DNA from: Asticcacaulis sp. UBA2476
Lineage (GTDB): Bacteria > Pseudomonadota > Alphaproteobacteria > Caulobacterales > Caulobacteraceae
Length of the DNA stretch: 40,511 nucleotides
Reading direction: 5' to 3'
NCBI GenBank assembly: GCA_002342035.1
Contig: DDPE01000021.1
Span: 1-40,511, forward strand
Of this stretch, positions 32,274 through 40,120 are shown in pieces (position 1 is the stretch's first letter; each line of letters starts with the position of its first letter). Under the pieces are notes generated by a model that made no database searches, was not told where the DNA came from, and saw only the letters and a program-made list of their open reading frames with translations. The position numbers were made by a program, and so were the translations under genes.

Positions 32274-32849
32274 GTGAAGAGTATGGAAACGCAAAAACAT
32301 TCAAAAAACCCATTAATACGCCACCTTCCCAAGGCTGCGATCGCTTTAGGGCTTGGGCTGGCCATGGCACTGCCGTCTGTAGCCTCAGCCTATGACGGAT
32401 ACTGTTACGCCCGCCAAAGAGAGGCCCAGACCAACGGCACTGTCATAGGTGCCATTGCCGGGGCCGCCCTGGGAAGCAATATCGCAGGCCGCGGCGACCG
32501 TACCGAAGGTGCTATTGCCGGTGCGGTTCTGGGCGGCGTTGTAGGCAACAGTGCGGGTCGCAACAGCGTCGATTGTTACGAAGGCCGCTATTACTCATAT
32601 GATGACAGTGGCTATTACGACCCTCCGCCCCCGCCGCGCGGCTATGTCGCCGTCTATTATAATGATCGTCCGCGCTATGGCTATCGCAACGTCTACCGCG
32701 AACGCTATTACGGCCACTACGGGCCACCACCCCGCGCCTATTATCGTGATCGTGACCGGCATGATCGATACGATCGCTACGATCGCCACGATAGACATGA
32801 CCGTCACGATCGTCACGATCGAGGCCACCGCGGACATCGCGACCGTTAA
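32274..32849 (+). CDS. Glycine-zipper envelope protein with Arg-His-Asp repeat tail
   Basis: A 191-residue secreted protein. The signal peptide (about 20-39, ending SVASA) leads to a short Cys-containing part, then a glycine-zipper 2TM-like segment (55-95: VIGAIAGAALGSNIAG and AIAGAVLGGVVGNSAG) as in the 17-kDa surface-antigen family. A Pro/Tyr-rich region follows (about 105-157), then a charged tail (158-183) built from RHD/RYD repeats. It is probably an envelope protein attached through the zipper; function unknown. The frame starts at GTG 32274, with ATG 32283 as an alternative. A strong terminator follows eight bases after the stop. Confidence 0.85.
   Translation: MKSMETQKHSKNPLIRHLPKAAIALGLGLAMALPSVASAYDGYCYARQREAQTNGTVIGAIAGAALGSNIAGRGDRTEGAIAGAVLGGVVGNSAGRNSVDCYEGRYYSYDDSGYYDPPPPPRGYVAVYYNDRPRYGYRNVYRERYYGHYGPPPRAYYRDRDRHDRYDRYDRHDRHDRHDRHDRGHRGHRDR
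32745..32822 (+). repeat. Short tandem repeat coding Arg-His-Asp units
   Basis: Imperfect 9-base units (CGTCACGAT, CGATCGCTAC-like variants) encode D-R-H/Y triplets through residues 158-183. Such repeats can expand or contract by slippage. Confidence 0.75.
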
Positions 32850-32856
32850 TAATAAA

Positions 32857-32885
32857 AAAGCCGCCCTGCAAAACAGGGCGGCTTT
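32857..32885. terminator. Bidirectional terminator between the glycine-zipper gene and rplA
   Basis: AAAGCCGCCCTG (32857-32868) pairs with CAGGGCGGCTTT (32874-32885) around CAAAA, with an A-run and T-rich run on either side. It serves both convergent genes. Confidence 0.92.
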
Positions 32886-32906
32886 AATTTTAGTATAAGT
32901 CCGATG

Positions 32907-33596
32907 TTAGCCTTGGGCAGACGACGTATCGACCTTCACGCCTGGACCCATAGTCGAAGACAACGAAATCTTGCGAACATAGAGGCCCTTGGCACCCGAC
33001 GGACGGGCCTTAACCAGAGCGTCAACCAGAGCGCGGACGTTCAATTCAAGCGCTTCGGTGGTGAAGGACACCTTGCCGACGCCAGCATGAACGATACCGG
33101 TCTTTTCGACGCGGAACTCAACGGCACCGGACTTAGCGTCCTTAACAGCCTGAGCGACGTTTGGCGTAACGGTGCCGACCTTTGGGTTAGGCATCAGGCC
33201 GCGTGGACCAAGCACCTTACCCAGACGACCAACCAGAGCCATCATGTCCGGAGACGCGATAACGCGGTCAAAGTCCATGAAGCCGCCCTGAATCTTTTCG
33301 ACCAGATCTTCGGCACCGACGACTTCAGCACCAGCGGCCAAAGCTTCTTCAGCCTTCTTGTCCTTGGCGAACACAGCGACGCGAACGTCTTTGCCGGTGC
33401 CGGACGGCAGTTGAACGACGCCGCGAACCTGCTGGTCAGCGTGGCGCGGATCAACGCCCAGATTGATGGCGATTTCAACGGATTCGTCGAACTTGGCCTT
33501 GGCGTTGGTTTTCACAACATTCAGGGCGTCAGTGACAGTGTGCAGCTTTACGGAATCAACATCCCAAGCCTTGATGCGCTTTGCAATTTTGGTCAT
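32907..33596 (-). CDS. rplA: 50S ribosomal protein L1
   Basis: A 229-residue uL1 of the L1 stalk. VEIAINLGVDPRHADQQVRG, LPSGTGKDVRVAVFA and GLMPNPKVGTVTPNVA are standard landmarks. L1 usually represses its own operon by binding the mRNA leader; a matching leader motif lies upstream of rplK. It starts 11 bases after rplK and ends at a bidirectional terminator, so rplJ-rplL-rpoBC do not follow. Confidence 0.98.
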   Translation of the reverse strand: MTKIAKRIKAWDVDSVKLHTVTDALNVVKTNAKAKFDESVEIAINLGVDPRHADQQVRGVVQLPSGTGKDVRVAVFAKDKKAEEALAAGAEVVGAEDLVEKIQGGFMDFDRVIASPDMMALVGRLGKVLGPRGLMPNPKVGTVTPNVAQAVKDAKSGAVEFRVEKTGIVHAGVGKVSFTTEALELNVRALVDALVKARPSGAKGLYVRKISLSSTMGPGVKVDTSSAQG

Positions 33597-33607
33597 CAGA
33601 ATTCCCC

Positions 33608-34036
33608 TTAATCGACGATCTTCAGACCCATCGAACGGGCTGAGCCCTCGATGATCTTAGCGGCGGAAGCGATGTCGTGAGCCGACAGATCCTTCATCTT
33701 CTTTTCAGCGATTTCACGAAGCTGAGCTTGCGTGATCTGGCCAGCGCTGTCGCGACCAGGCTTGGTCGAACCAGACTTAAGGCCCAGAGCTTGCTTGATG
33801 AAGAAGGTCGCAGGCGGTGTCTTGGTCACAAACGTGAACGACTTGTCCTGATAAACCGTGATGATGGTCGGCAGCGGTGTGCCTTTTTCCACGTTTTCAG
33901 TACGGGCGTTGAATTCCTTACAGAAACCCATGATGTTCACGCCGCGTTGACCCAGTGCGGGGCCGATGGGGGGCGAAGGTGTGGCCGAGCCAGCCTTCAC
34001 CTGGAGCTTGATGTAGCCCAGGATTTTCTTAGCCAT
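33608..34036 (-). CDS. rplK: 50S ribosomal protein L11
   Basis: A 142-residue uL11 of the GTPase-associated centre. GYIKLQVKAGSATPSPPIGP is the canonical N-terminus, followed by LGQRGVNIMGFCKEFNA and, late, DLSAHDIASAAKIIEGSARSMG. An AGGAGA ribosome site sits seven bases before the ATG, with a small hairpin (34052-34069) directly upstream and the L1 leader motif beyond. Confidence 0.98.
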   Translation of the reverse strand: MAKKILGYIKLQVKAGSATPSPPIGPALGQRGVNIMGFCKEFNARTENVEKGTPLPTIITVYQDKSFTFVTKTPPATFFIKQALGLKSGSTKPGRDSAGQITQAQLREIAEKKMKDLSAHDIASAAKIIEGSARSMGLKIVD

Positions 34037-34077
34037 TGGATATCTCCTGTAATCCCGATATATTGGGATATTGTGAG

Positions 34078-34115
34078 CCGTGGTATGGATGGCCTTAGCT
34101 ATCGGCCTCCCACGG
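34078..34115 (-). promoter_or_regulatory. L1-binding autoregulatory leader of rplK-rplA
   Basis: Read on the minus strand, CCGUGG pairs with CCACGG as the outer stem. Inside, GA, then GGCC pairing with a second GGCC across a 9-base loop, and an asymmetric AUCCAUA on the 3' side. This layout (outer stem, GA, GGC/GCC stem, purine-rich 3' internal loop) is that of L1 sites on 23S rRNA and on L11-L1 mRNA leaders. It ends about 42 bases before the rplK ATG. Confidence 0.68.
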
Positions 34116-34189
34116 ATTTAACTCCGCATTACGCGAAGAGCGGGCGCTATAGCCGGTTTCCCAGACATGCGCAACCGCTTCAAAATAAA

Positions 34190-34232
34190 AAAGCCAGGTT
34201 TTGCAACGGAAAACCCTGCAAAACCTGGCTTT
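34190..34232 (-). terminator. Rho-independent terminator of secE-nusG
   Basis: A perfect 16-base stem, arms 34190-34205 and 34217-34232, with an 11-base loop, followed on the minus strand by TTTTTATTTT. It lies 24 bases after the nusG stop and separates it from the rplK promoter. Confidence 0.92.
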
Positions 34233-34256
34233 GAACTTAATAATCCGGATTGTGGA

Positions 34257-34829
34257 TTATGCGGTCTTCTCAACCTGTGAGAACTCCAGATCAACCGGCG
34301 TGGCGCGACCGAAGATAGACACCGAAACCTTAAGGCGGGCATGATCCTGATCGACGCTTTCGACCACACCGTCGAAGCTGGCGAACGGCCCGTCAATGAC
34401 CTTGATCTTTTCACCGATATCGAACGACAGAACCACCTTGGGCTTTTCAGCGGCGACATCAGCCGTGCCGATGATACGCTGAACTTCCTTTTCAGTGACC
34501 GGGATAGGCTTTTGGCCGGAACCTAAGAACCCCGTGACCTTCGGTGTATTTTTGACGAGGTGATAGGCCTCATCGGTCATTTCCATCTTCACCAGCACAT
34601 AACCGGGGAAGAACTTGCGTTCGCTGTTGAACTTACGACCGCGGCGGATCTCGACCACATCTTCGGTCGGCACCAGAATCTCAGAGAACTTGTCTTCAAG
34701 CCCTTGCGACTTAGCCTGATCACGCAGAGATTCAGCAACCTTCTTCTCGAAGTTTGAATAGGCGTGAACGATGTACCACTTATGGCGCGGATTCGGAGCC
34801 AGGGCAGCGTCGAGTGTGTCATTTGCCAT
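34257..34829 (-). CDS. nusG: Transcription termination/antitermination factor NusG
   Basis: A 190-residue NusG. The NGN domain begins KWYIVHAYSNFEKKVAESL; FFPGYVLVKMEM and FLGSGQKPIPVTEKEV follow; the C-terminal KOW domain has IGEKIKVIDGPFASFDGVVES. It binds RNA polymerase and links it to Rho or ribosomes. The frame starts at TTG 34835; ATG 34829 has AAGGA nine bases ahead and begins MANDTL, so I prefer it. SecE precedes it by 12 bases. Confidence 0.97.
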   Translation of the reverse strand: MANDTLDAALAPNPRHKWYIVHAYSNFEKKVAESLRDQAKSQGLEDKFSEILVPTEDVVEIRRGRKFNSERKFFPGYVLVKMEMTDEAYHLVKNTPKVTGFLGSGQKPIPVTEKEVQRIIGTADVAAEKPKVVLSFDIGEKIKVIDGPFASFDGVVESVDQDHARLKVSVSIFGRATPVDLEFSQVEKTA

Positions 34830-34841
34830 GAGCAATGGTCC

Positions 34842-35168
34842 TTATCTACCGATGTTCGTCAGCCAACTGACGCTGAAGCCCAAAATGCCGTCAACCACAA
34901 AGAAGAACGCTGCAGCGACAACCACCATGATCAGAACCATGACGGTCGTGATCCAGGTTTCCTTGCGCGACGTCCAAGTGATCTTACGGGCTTCCTGACG
35001 GACTTCCTGAATGAATTTGGCGGGACTAGTCTTTTTCTTAGGTGTCACCGGTGCCGAAGACGCGCTGCTCCCCGCCCCTTGCGCAGACATCTGAGGCTTG
35101 GCCACATCCACAGCCCCGGACTTAACCGGCGATACCGTAGGGGTCTTCGAGGTAGGTTTCTTCGCCAT
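34842..35168 (-). CDS. secE: Preprotein translocase subunit SecE
   Basis: A 108-residue single-span SecE. A long Ala/Ser/Pro/Lys-rich N-terminus (1-45) precedes the conserved amphipathic helix FIQEVRQEARKITWTSRKET and one transmembrane segment (about 73-97). It stabilises SecY in the translocon. It lies between tRNA-Trp (upstream) and nusG, the usual order. Confidence 0.95.
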   Translation of the reverse strand: MAKKPTSKTPTVSPVKSGAVDVAKPQMSAQGAGSSASSAPVTPKKKTSPAKFIQEVRQEARKITWTSRKETWITTVMVLIMVVVAAAFFFVVDGILGFSVSWLTNIGR

Positions 35169-35241
35169 AAGAATCGACGTTCCGACTTCTAAACAACAAA
35201 ACGGAGGCCCAAAAGAATCGTTTTGAGCCTCAGAAAAAAAG

Positions 35242-35317
35242 TGGCAGGGGCAGAGGGACTCGAACCCACGACTTCCGGTTTTGGAGACCGGCGCTCTACC
35301 AGCTGAGCTATACCCCT
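35242..35317 (-). tRNA. tRNA-Trp (anticodon CCA)
   Basis: A 76-base cloverleaf with encoded CCA. The acceptor AGGGGTA pairs with TGCCCCT, the D-arm has GCTC/GAGC, the anticodon stem CCGGT/ACCGG flanks CTCCAAA (anticodon CCA at plus-strand 35282-35284), and the T-loop is TTCGAGT. The T-stem has one U-U mismatch, which I believe occurs in alphaproteobacterial tRNA-Trp. It lies 73 bases before secE and is probably co-transcribed with it. Confidence 0.97.
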
Positions 35318-35325
35318 ATGTGATG

Positions 35326-35360
35326 GCATATTGTACGCAAACCAAATGTTTGCAAGATAT
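35326..35360 (-). promoter_or_regulatory. Possible promoter of tRNA-Trp/secE
   Basis: On the minus strand TTGCAA, 16 bases, then CAATAT, ending about 10 bases before the tRNA 5' end. A GCAAAC/GTTTGC inverted repeat (35337-35353) overlaps the spacer. Spacing and sequence are only a fair match to a sigma-70 promoter. Confidence 0.3.
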
Positions 35361-35502
35361 GCCTGGTACTCAGAATCTCAGTTATTATGACAACTTTCGA
35401 CCCTTAAGAGCCGTGCGGTGTATCAGCGCTTAACGCCTAGGGCAAGGGGATTTGCAGCTTTCAACTTGATTTTATTGTGGTCAATCGTCGGCTGGCAAGA
35501 CT

Positions 35503-36372
35503 TCAGTTACCAAGACTTATGTTGCCCGACCCCATCACAGACCGCTGTATATTGCCGGTCACTTTTTTAAGATAGACATTCCCGGAGCCGACAATACTGA
35601 TATCGACATCTTTTACGGTGCCGCCGTAGTGAAGCTTACCCGAACCAGCGATATTAAGTTCCAGCTTGGGGGATGTGCCATCTACGATTTTAACATCGCC
35701 CGATCCGGCAATAGCCACCTCGCCTGGGCCATTAAGCCGCAGAACCGTTATGTCGCCGTTGCCGCCAATTGCCGCTTCAAGCTTAGTGATATTGCCCGTG
35801 CGCACCGTGCCTGAGCCACCAATGGCGATGCTGGCTGACCGGGCGTCTCCGATCGTGACATCACCGGAGCCACCAATGCTTATGTCAACCGTCTCAGCGA
35901 CATGACCGACATGCCATGTGCCACAGCCGGAAACCGATAGCTCAAGCCGTTGCGCCGTTCCCATTTCGCCGTAAACGCCGCCATTTGAACTGATGATGAC
36001 ATCGGCAGGCATTTTAACATAGATGACCGGCAAGTCCTTGACCGGCACCGTCGCCCCGCCCATACCGCCAAACGTGATGTCTCCGTCTTTGCCATTGACG
36101 CATCGTATCGCCTTGGCCTTCAGTCCACCATCCGCGATCAGAGAATCTCCGGACGTTCTGACCATAATCTTGGGGACACTGGACGAGCCATAGGCGACTT
36201 TGAGATCAATATCACTTCGCCCGGAATCGGGTACGATGACAACTCTGGCCGCCATATTACGCAAATCAAGTTCGGACGCCATCAGGGCGTTAGCGGGTGC
36301 CGCTGCGGCCGCTATTGCAAGTCCTGAAATCAGACTTGCGGTAGTATAAGCGACCATATGGGTTTGGGTCAT
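35503..36372 (-). CDS. DUF2807 (GIN-domain) secreted protein
   Basis: A 289-residue exported protein. A signal peptide (about 8-29, ending APANA) is followed by a right-handed-coil-like domain built of repeated GSGDV/GSGNV turns (e.g. ISIGGSGDVTIGDA, AIGGNGDITVLRL, VAIAGSGDVKIVDG, ISIVGSGNVYLKK). This is the DUF2807 or auto-transporter-adhesin-head GIN fold, seen in envelope proteins of unknown function. The stop lies 185 bases beyond tRNA-Trp; the DPP IV gene is upstream on the same strand, 105 bases away, so co-transcription is possible. Confidence 0.87.
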   Translation of the reverse strand: MTQTHMVAYTTASLISGLAIAAAAAPANALMASELDLRNMAARVVIVPDSGRSDIDLKVAYGSSSVPKIMVRTSGDSLIADGGLKAKAIRCVNGKDGDITFGGMGGATVPVKDLPVIYVKMPADVIISSNGGVYGEMGTAQRLELSVSGCGTWHVGHVAETVDISIGGSGDVTIGDARSASIAIGGSGTVRTGNITKLEAAIGGNGDITVLRLNGPGEVAIAGSGDVKIVDGTSPKLELNIAGSGKLHYGGTVKDVDISIVGSGNVYLKKVTGNIQRSVMGSGNISLGN

Positions 36373-36477
36373 TTACGCTTTCCAGACAACATTTTGAGCA
36401 CGGCTAAAGAGGCCACAGGTCAATTGTGTGACCAGCGGTCGCCAAAAACAACTTAATTACTTGTCATGAAAGGATTG

Positions 36478-38685
36478 TCACGGTTTCAGCTTGCGCTCAA
36501 AGAAGTCCAGATAAAGCCTGTAGCGAAACAGATTCTTGGCATTGCCCCGGACTCCGTGACGCTCTCCGGGGTAAAGCATAAGCTCAAACGGTATCGATTT
36601 TTGCTGCAAAGCTTCGATCACGCGGGTTGAATTCGCCAGGATCACATTGTCGTCCGCCATACCGTGCATCAGCAGCAGGCTATGGGCTTTAAGGTTATCC
36701 AGCCGGCTTACGACGTCGTACTTTGCGTAGTTTGCCGCATTGGCCTGCGGCGTCGACATATAGCGTTCAGTATAGGCCGTATCGTAAAGCCCCCACTCGG
36801 TAGGCGGAGCGCCCGCCGCACCTGCGGCAAAAGGTGTATCTTTGGCGGTCAGGACCATAAGGGTGACAAATCCGCCCTGCGACCAGCCCATCATGCCAAT
36901 ATGCTCGCCGTCCACATAAGGTAGGGTTTTCAACCAGTTGCCCCCCATGATCTGATCGTCGATATCAGGCCCGCCGAATTGCTTATATATCGCCCGCTCA
37001 AACGCCACGGATCGATTGGGCGTGCCGCGGTTGTCCAGAGAAAAGACAATATAGCCCGCCTCCTGAAACAAACGATCTGCCGGATTGACCCACGTTTTTT
37101 GCACCATCGCCTTAGCCGGCCCGCCGTAGATGGAGACAATAACCGGATATCTCTTCGACGGATCGAAGCCCTTGGGCTTCAGCATTGACCATTGCAGATC
37201 CTGACCATCAGAAGCCTTTAGTGTGCCAAATTCAGGTGCGGAATACTCATCTTTAAACGCGAAGTATGGATGATTTTGGTCTAGTGCATTTTCTTCGATC
37301 CAGCGGATCAGCTTGCCCCGCGCATCATAAAGGCCCGTTTGTGAGGGTGTTTTCGGATCAGAATAGGTGCCGATAAATACCTTACCGCCATCGGATACAG
37401 ATGTGACCCACCAGCCACCCGCTGAGGTCACCGCGACCGGAGCGGTTGGGGCTTTATAACTGACCTTATACAGACGGCTTTCGATGGGTGTGTCTTTTGA
37501 CGCCTCAAACCATATGTTTCCGGTCACCTCATTTACCGAGGTAATATGATCAACCGGCCAATCGCCTTTGGTGACCTGATGGATCAGTTTACCATCAGCC
37601 CCGTAAAGATAGATGTGGTTGTTGCCATCAGCCTCGGACGCCCACAGAAAGCGACCATCTTTCAGGGGTTTGAAATCGTTATTGAGATCAATCCAGCTAT
37701 CGGACGTTTCCGACAACAGCACGGATGACACCCCGCTCACCGGATCGACCTTTAACAGATCCAGGCGTTGTTGATCGCGACTCAAGCGCTGCACATAAAG
37801 GGCCTTGCCATCCGCTGACCAATTGACGCGGGCCAGATAGATATCGCTGTTGTCACCCAGATCGACCTTGATCCCGTCACCGTTCAGGGTTTTGACGTAG
37901 AGCTCAACGACTGCGTTCTTAGTGCCCGCCTTAGGGTAGCGTTGCTCGACCAGCTTGAACGTCGATCCACCAATTTCAATACGTGGGACAATATCGACCT
38001 GGCTTTCATCGACCTTGGCATAGGCGATGCGGGCGCTGTCCGGCGACCACCAATAACCTGTGTAGCGTCCCAGTTCCTCCTGCGCGATAAATTCAGCCAC
38101 ACCATAGCTTACAGCGCCCTCTCCTTTCGGTGTCATGGCAGCCTCAGCACCAGACGCCATATCTTTCACATAAAGGGTATTTTCGCGCACGTAAGACAGG
38201 TGTTTGCCCGATGGACTCAGCTTGGCGTCAACTTCATCGTCGGGCGTATCGGTGACCTGGGTGATTTTGCGGCTGGACCGATCCACACGATAGATATCGC
38301 CATCCAGCGGCACCAAAATGGACTTCGATGACGCATCCCAATCATACGCCACCACACCACGCGCTGACACACGCATACGTTCACGGCGGGCCATTTCGGC
38401 TTCGGACAAGACTTTGGTTGCAGATGACAATTGATCGGCATCAACCAGAACGTAAGGCGCCCCGCCCCTCACCGGCACAGCCCATAAATCCTGAACCTGA
38501 GCATTACTGGCCTTGGGCTTAAGCCATGTCAGCATTTCACCATCGGGGGAAAGTTTGGCACCGACCGCTTTGGGGCCGGACAAGGCCGGATCAGAAAACA
38601 CCCGCTCAGGAGTTAGGATTTCCGCCTGCGCACTTACCGCCAAACACAATATCCACGCCGACGCGCTAAACCGTAATACTGACAT
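36478..38685 (-). CDS. Dipeptidyl peptidase IV (S9B family)
   Basis: A 735-residue exported serine peptidase with a signal peptide (about 1-21, ending AQA). The N-terminal beta-propeller (about 30-480) includes VAEFIAQEELGRYTGYWWSP, where EE binds the substrate N-terminus in DPP IV. The C-terminal alpha/beta hydrolase domain has GWSQGGF (S602), ADDNV (D678) and GERHG (H710) as the triad. It removes X-Pro or X-Ala dipeptides from peptide N-termini in the periplasm, a feeding role in peptide scavenging. It sits between the DUF2807 and acyltransferase genes. Confidence 0.95.
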   Translation of the reverse strand: MSVLRFSASAWILCLAVSAQAEILTPERVFSDPALSGPKAVGAKLSPDGEMLTWLKPKASNAQVQDLWAVPVRGGAPYVLVDADQLSSATKVLSEAEMARRERMRVSARGVVAYDWDASSKSILVPLDGDIYRVDRSSRKITQVTDTPDDEVDAKLSPSGKHLSYVRENTLYVKDMASGAEAAMTPKGEGAVSYGVAEFIAQEELGRYTGYWWSPDSARIAYAKVDESQVDIVPRIEIGGSTFKLVEQRYPKAGTKNAVVELYVKTLNGDGIKVDLGDNSDIYLARVNWSADGKALYVQRLSRDQQRLDLLKVDPVSGVSSVLLSETSDSWIDLNNDFKPLKDGRFLWASEADGNNHIYLYGADGKLIHQVTKGDWPVDHITSVNEVTGNIWFEASKDTPIESRLYKVSYKAPTAPVAVTSAGGWWVTSVSDGGKVFIGTYSDPKTPSQTGLYDARGKLIRWIEENALDQNHPYFAFKDEYSAPEFGTLKASDGQDLQWSMLKPKGFDPSKRYPVIVSIYGGPAKAMVQKTWVNPADRLFQEAGYIVFSLDNRGTPNRSVAFERAIYKQFGGPDIDDQIMGGNWLKTLPYVDGEHIGMMGWSQGGFVTLMVLTAKDTPFAAGAAGAPPTEWGLYDTAYTERYMSTPQANAANYAKYDVVSRLDNLKAHSLLLMHGMADDNVILANSTRVIEALQQKSIPFELMLYPGERHGVRGNAKNLFRYRLYLDFFERKLKP

Positions 38686-38776
38686 TTACAACCTCAAAGC
38701 CTAACTCGTCAGGACGCTAACGGGTGCCCATAACGAACGTCAAGGTTATAGAGCTTCACACATCAAAAAAGTAACG

Positions 38777-39931
38777 TCAGAAACCAGCATAAGTGCCCCG
38801 GAGCAGTAATTCGGGCAACACGACCGAAACTGTCATACTCACCGACAAACGGCTGCGCTTAATGGCCCTGCGCACAATCTGCCAGCCCCCGTGCAATTGT
38901 CCGCTAAGTTTCAACTCGCAGGCACGGACTATACGCAACCGCCGAATCAATTGCGCCCGTAGCCCATTCATGCGGTTCAGCGATTGATGACGGGAGCGCG
39001 CACCCGAAACCTGCCCCTCCCAACATGGCTCAGAATGGGTGGTCAGCGGCGATTTATAGGCTTCGTCGCCGCAACCAAAATCTACGCGCCTTACGTGCCC
39101 TGATACCGCTTTCATAATGTCCAGCGTCATCAAAATACCGACACCGTAGCGCGCAAAGGCCGGATCATAGCCCGGAAACCAAAGGTGCAGATTGCTGCCA
39201 CTTTTCAAGGCAACCTCAACCGCGATTATACGCTCACCGTGCCTGTAAACACCGGCCATAAGTCCAAAGTCATCGCTATTTTGTTTTGCCAGCGCCCGTA
39301 ACATATCGGCAGTCCATCCACAGGCGAAGACATCATGCAGTCCGCTTTGGCGATACTGATTTCGCTTGCAATTTACAATCCAGCTCAACACATCAGGCGT
39401 GACCTGTTCCCAACTGAACATAAAGTCAGGATAGTCCTTATTCAGATTGCGTCGGCAGCGTTCGGTGTTGCGGAAAACCTTTTTGTGCTGTTCGTAATTG
39501 GCGCTTAAGTAGGTTTCAAAACCTGCGGATAAATCGGCATACAGACGCTTTTGTGGCTGCGGGTTTTCACAGGAATCGGCACAGTCAATCAATCCCTGAA
39601 ACTCAAAGCACCGCGCTTTCAAAAGGCTAACAATATCGCTCAAATCAATATTTTCAACAGAGATCAGGGCCTGAAAATCTGTCAGAGGCGCGGCAAAGGC
39701 TTGGATTATACGGCCACGTTTTTGAAAGGGAAAGAAACCCAGCAGCCGATCACCGGCATATAGTCTGGCGATAAAGGCATGGGGAACGGCCTTTGCGATA
39801 GCCTGAAAATACCGCGCATCGAAATAAGGCCCCCAAAGTTCAGGCCTTTGTTTGAGGCATTGCGTCCAAAACGCCAGATCCGCCGCGTTTAGCTGATCGG
39901 CGGTGATGATTTCGATATGAGTTAATTTCAT
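38777..39931 (-). CDS. GNAT acyltransferase, CelD/BcsL-like (FemAB fold)
   Basis: A 384-residue protein with a central Acetyltransf_6 domain (about 140-300): an HKKVFRNTERCRRNLNKDYP helix, FGLMAGVYRHGERIIAVEVAL and LHLWFPGYDPAFARYGVGILM typical of the CelD/BcsL group tied to exopolysaccharide or cellulose modification, then VRRVDFGCGDEAYKSPL. The C-terminal 80 residues are very basic and end in a hydrophobic stretch, which may bind the membrane. No polysaccharide genes are nearby, so the substrate is unknown. It ends 91 bases before the DPP IV gene on the same strand. Confidence 0.82.
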   Translation of the reverse strand: MKLTHIEIITADQLNAADLAFWTQCLKQRPELWGPYFDARYFQAIAKAVPHAFIARLYAGDRLLGFFPFQKRGRIIQAFAAPLTDFQALISVENIDLSDIVSLLKARCFEFQGLIDCADSCENPQPQKRLYADLSAGFETYLSANYEQHKKVFRNTERCRRNLNKDYPDFMFSWEQVTPDVLSWIVNCKRNQYRQSGLHDVFACGWTADMLRALAKQNSDDFGLMAGVYRHGERIIAVEVALKSGSNLHLWFPGYDPAFARYGVGILMTLDIMKAVSGHVRRVDFGCGDEAYKSPLTTHSEPCWEGQVSGARSRHQSLNRMNGLRAQLIRRLRIVRACELKLSGQLHGGWQIVRRAIKRSRLSVSMTVSVVLPELLLRGTYAGF

Positions 39932-40022
39932 GCGACCGGTTTCTGCCCCATTGACCTGTTTTTTCGCCGCTCTTTTCTATTAGCTTCATTAGCTTAATAT
40001 TTTGCAAGCCCATACAACCACA

Positions 40023-40066
40023 TAAATTAAAGCCCCTCCGGTTCACACCGAAGGGGCTTTAATTTA
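40023..40066 (-). terminator. Rho-independent terminator of tuf
   Basis: TAAATTAAAGCCCCT pairs with AGGGGCTTTAATTTA, then a C-A mismatch and CGG/CCG around a 6-base loop. AT-rich flanks give a U-run on the minus strand. It lies about 50 bases after the tuf stop. Confidence 0.85.
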
Positions 40067-40100
40067 GTCACCGTCATCTCAGCTTGCGCCAAGTTACGGT

Positions 40101-40120
40101 CCTAGGGGCTTGCCCCTAGG
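40101..40120. repeat. Perfect hairpin over the tuf stop codon
   Basis: CCTAGGGGC and GCCCCTAGG are exact 9-base arms around TT. The tuf TAG (40116-40118) lies inside the right-hand arm, so the mRNA can fold across its own stop. Confidence 0.8.

Noticed and set aside
32512..32871. Minus-strand open frames rich in Asp, Arg and His opposite the glycine-zipper gene
   Set aside because: They are produced by the repeat DNA being open in several frames; no start signals.
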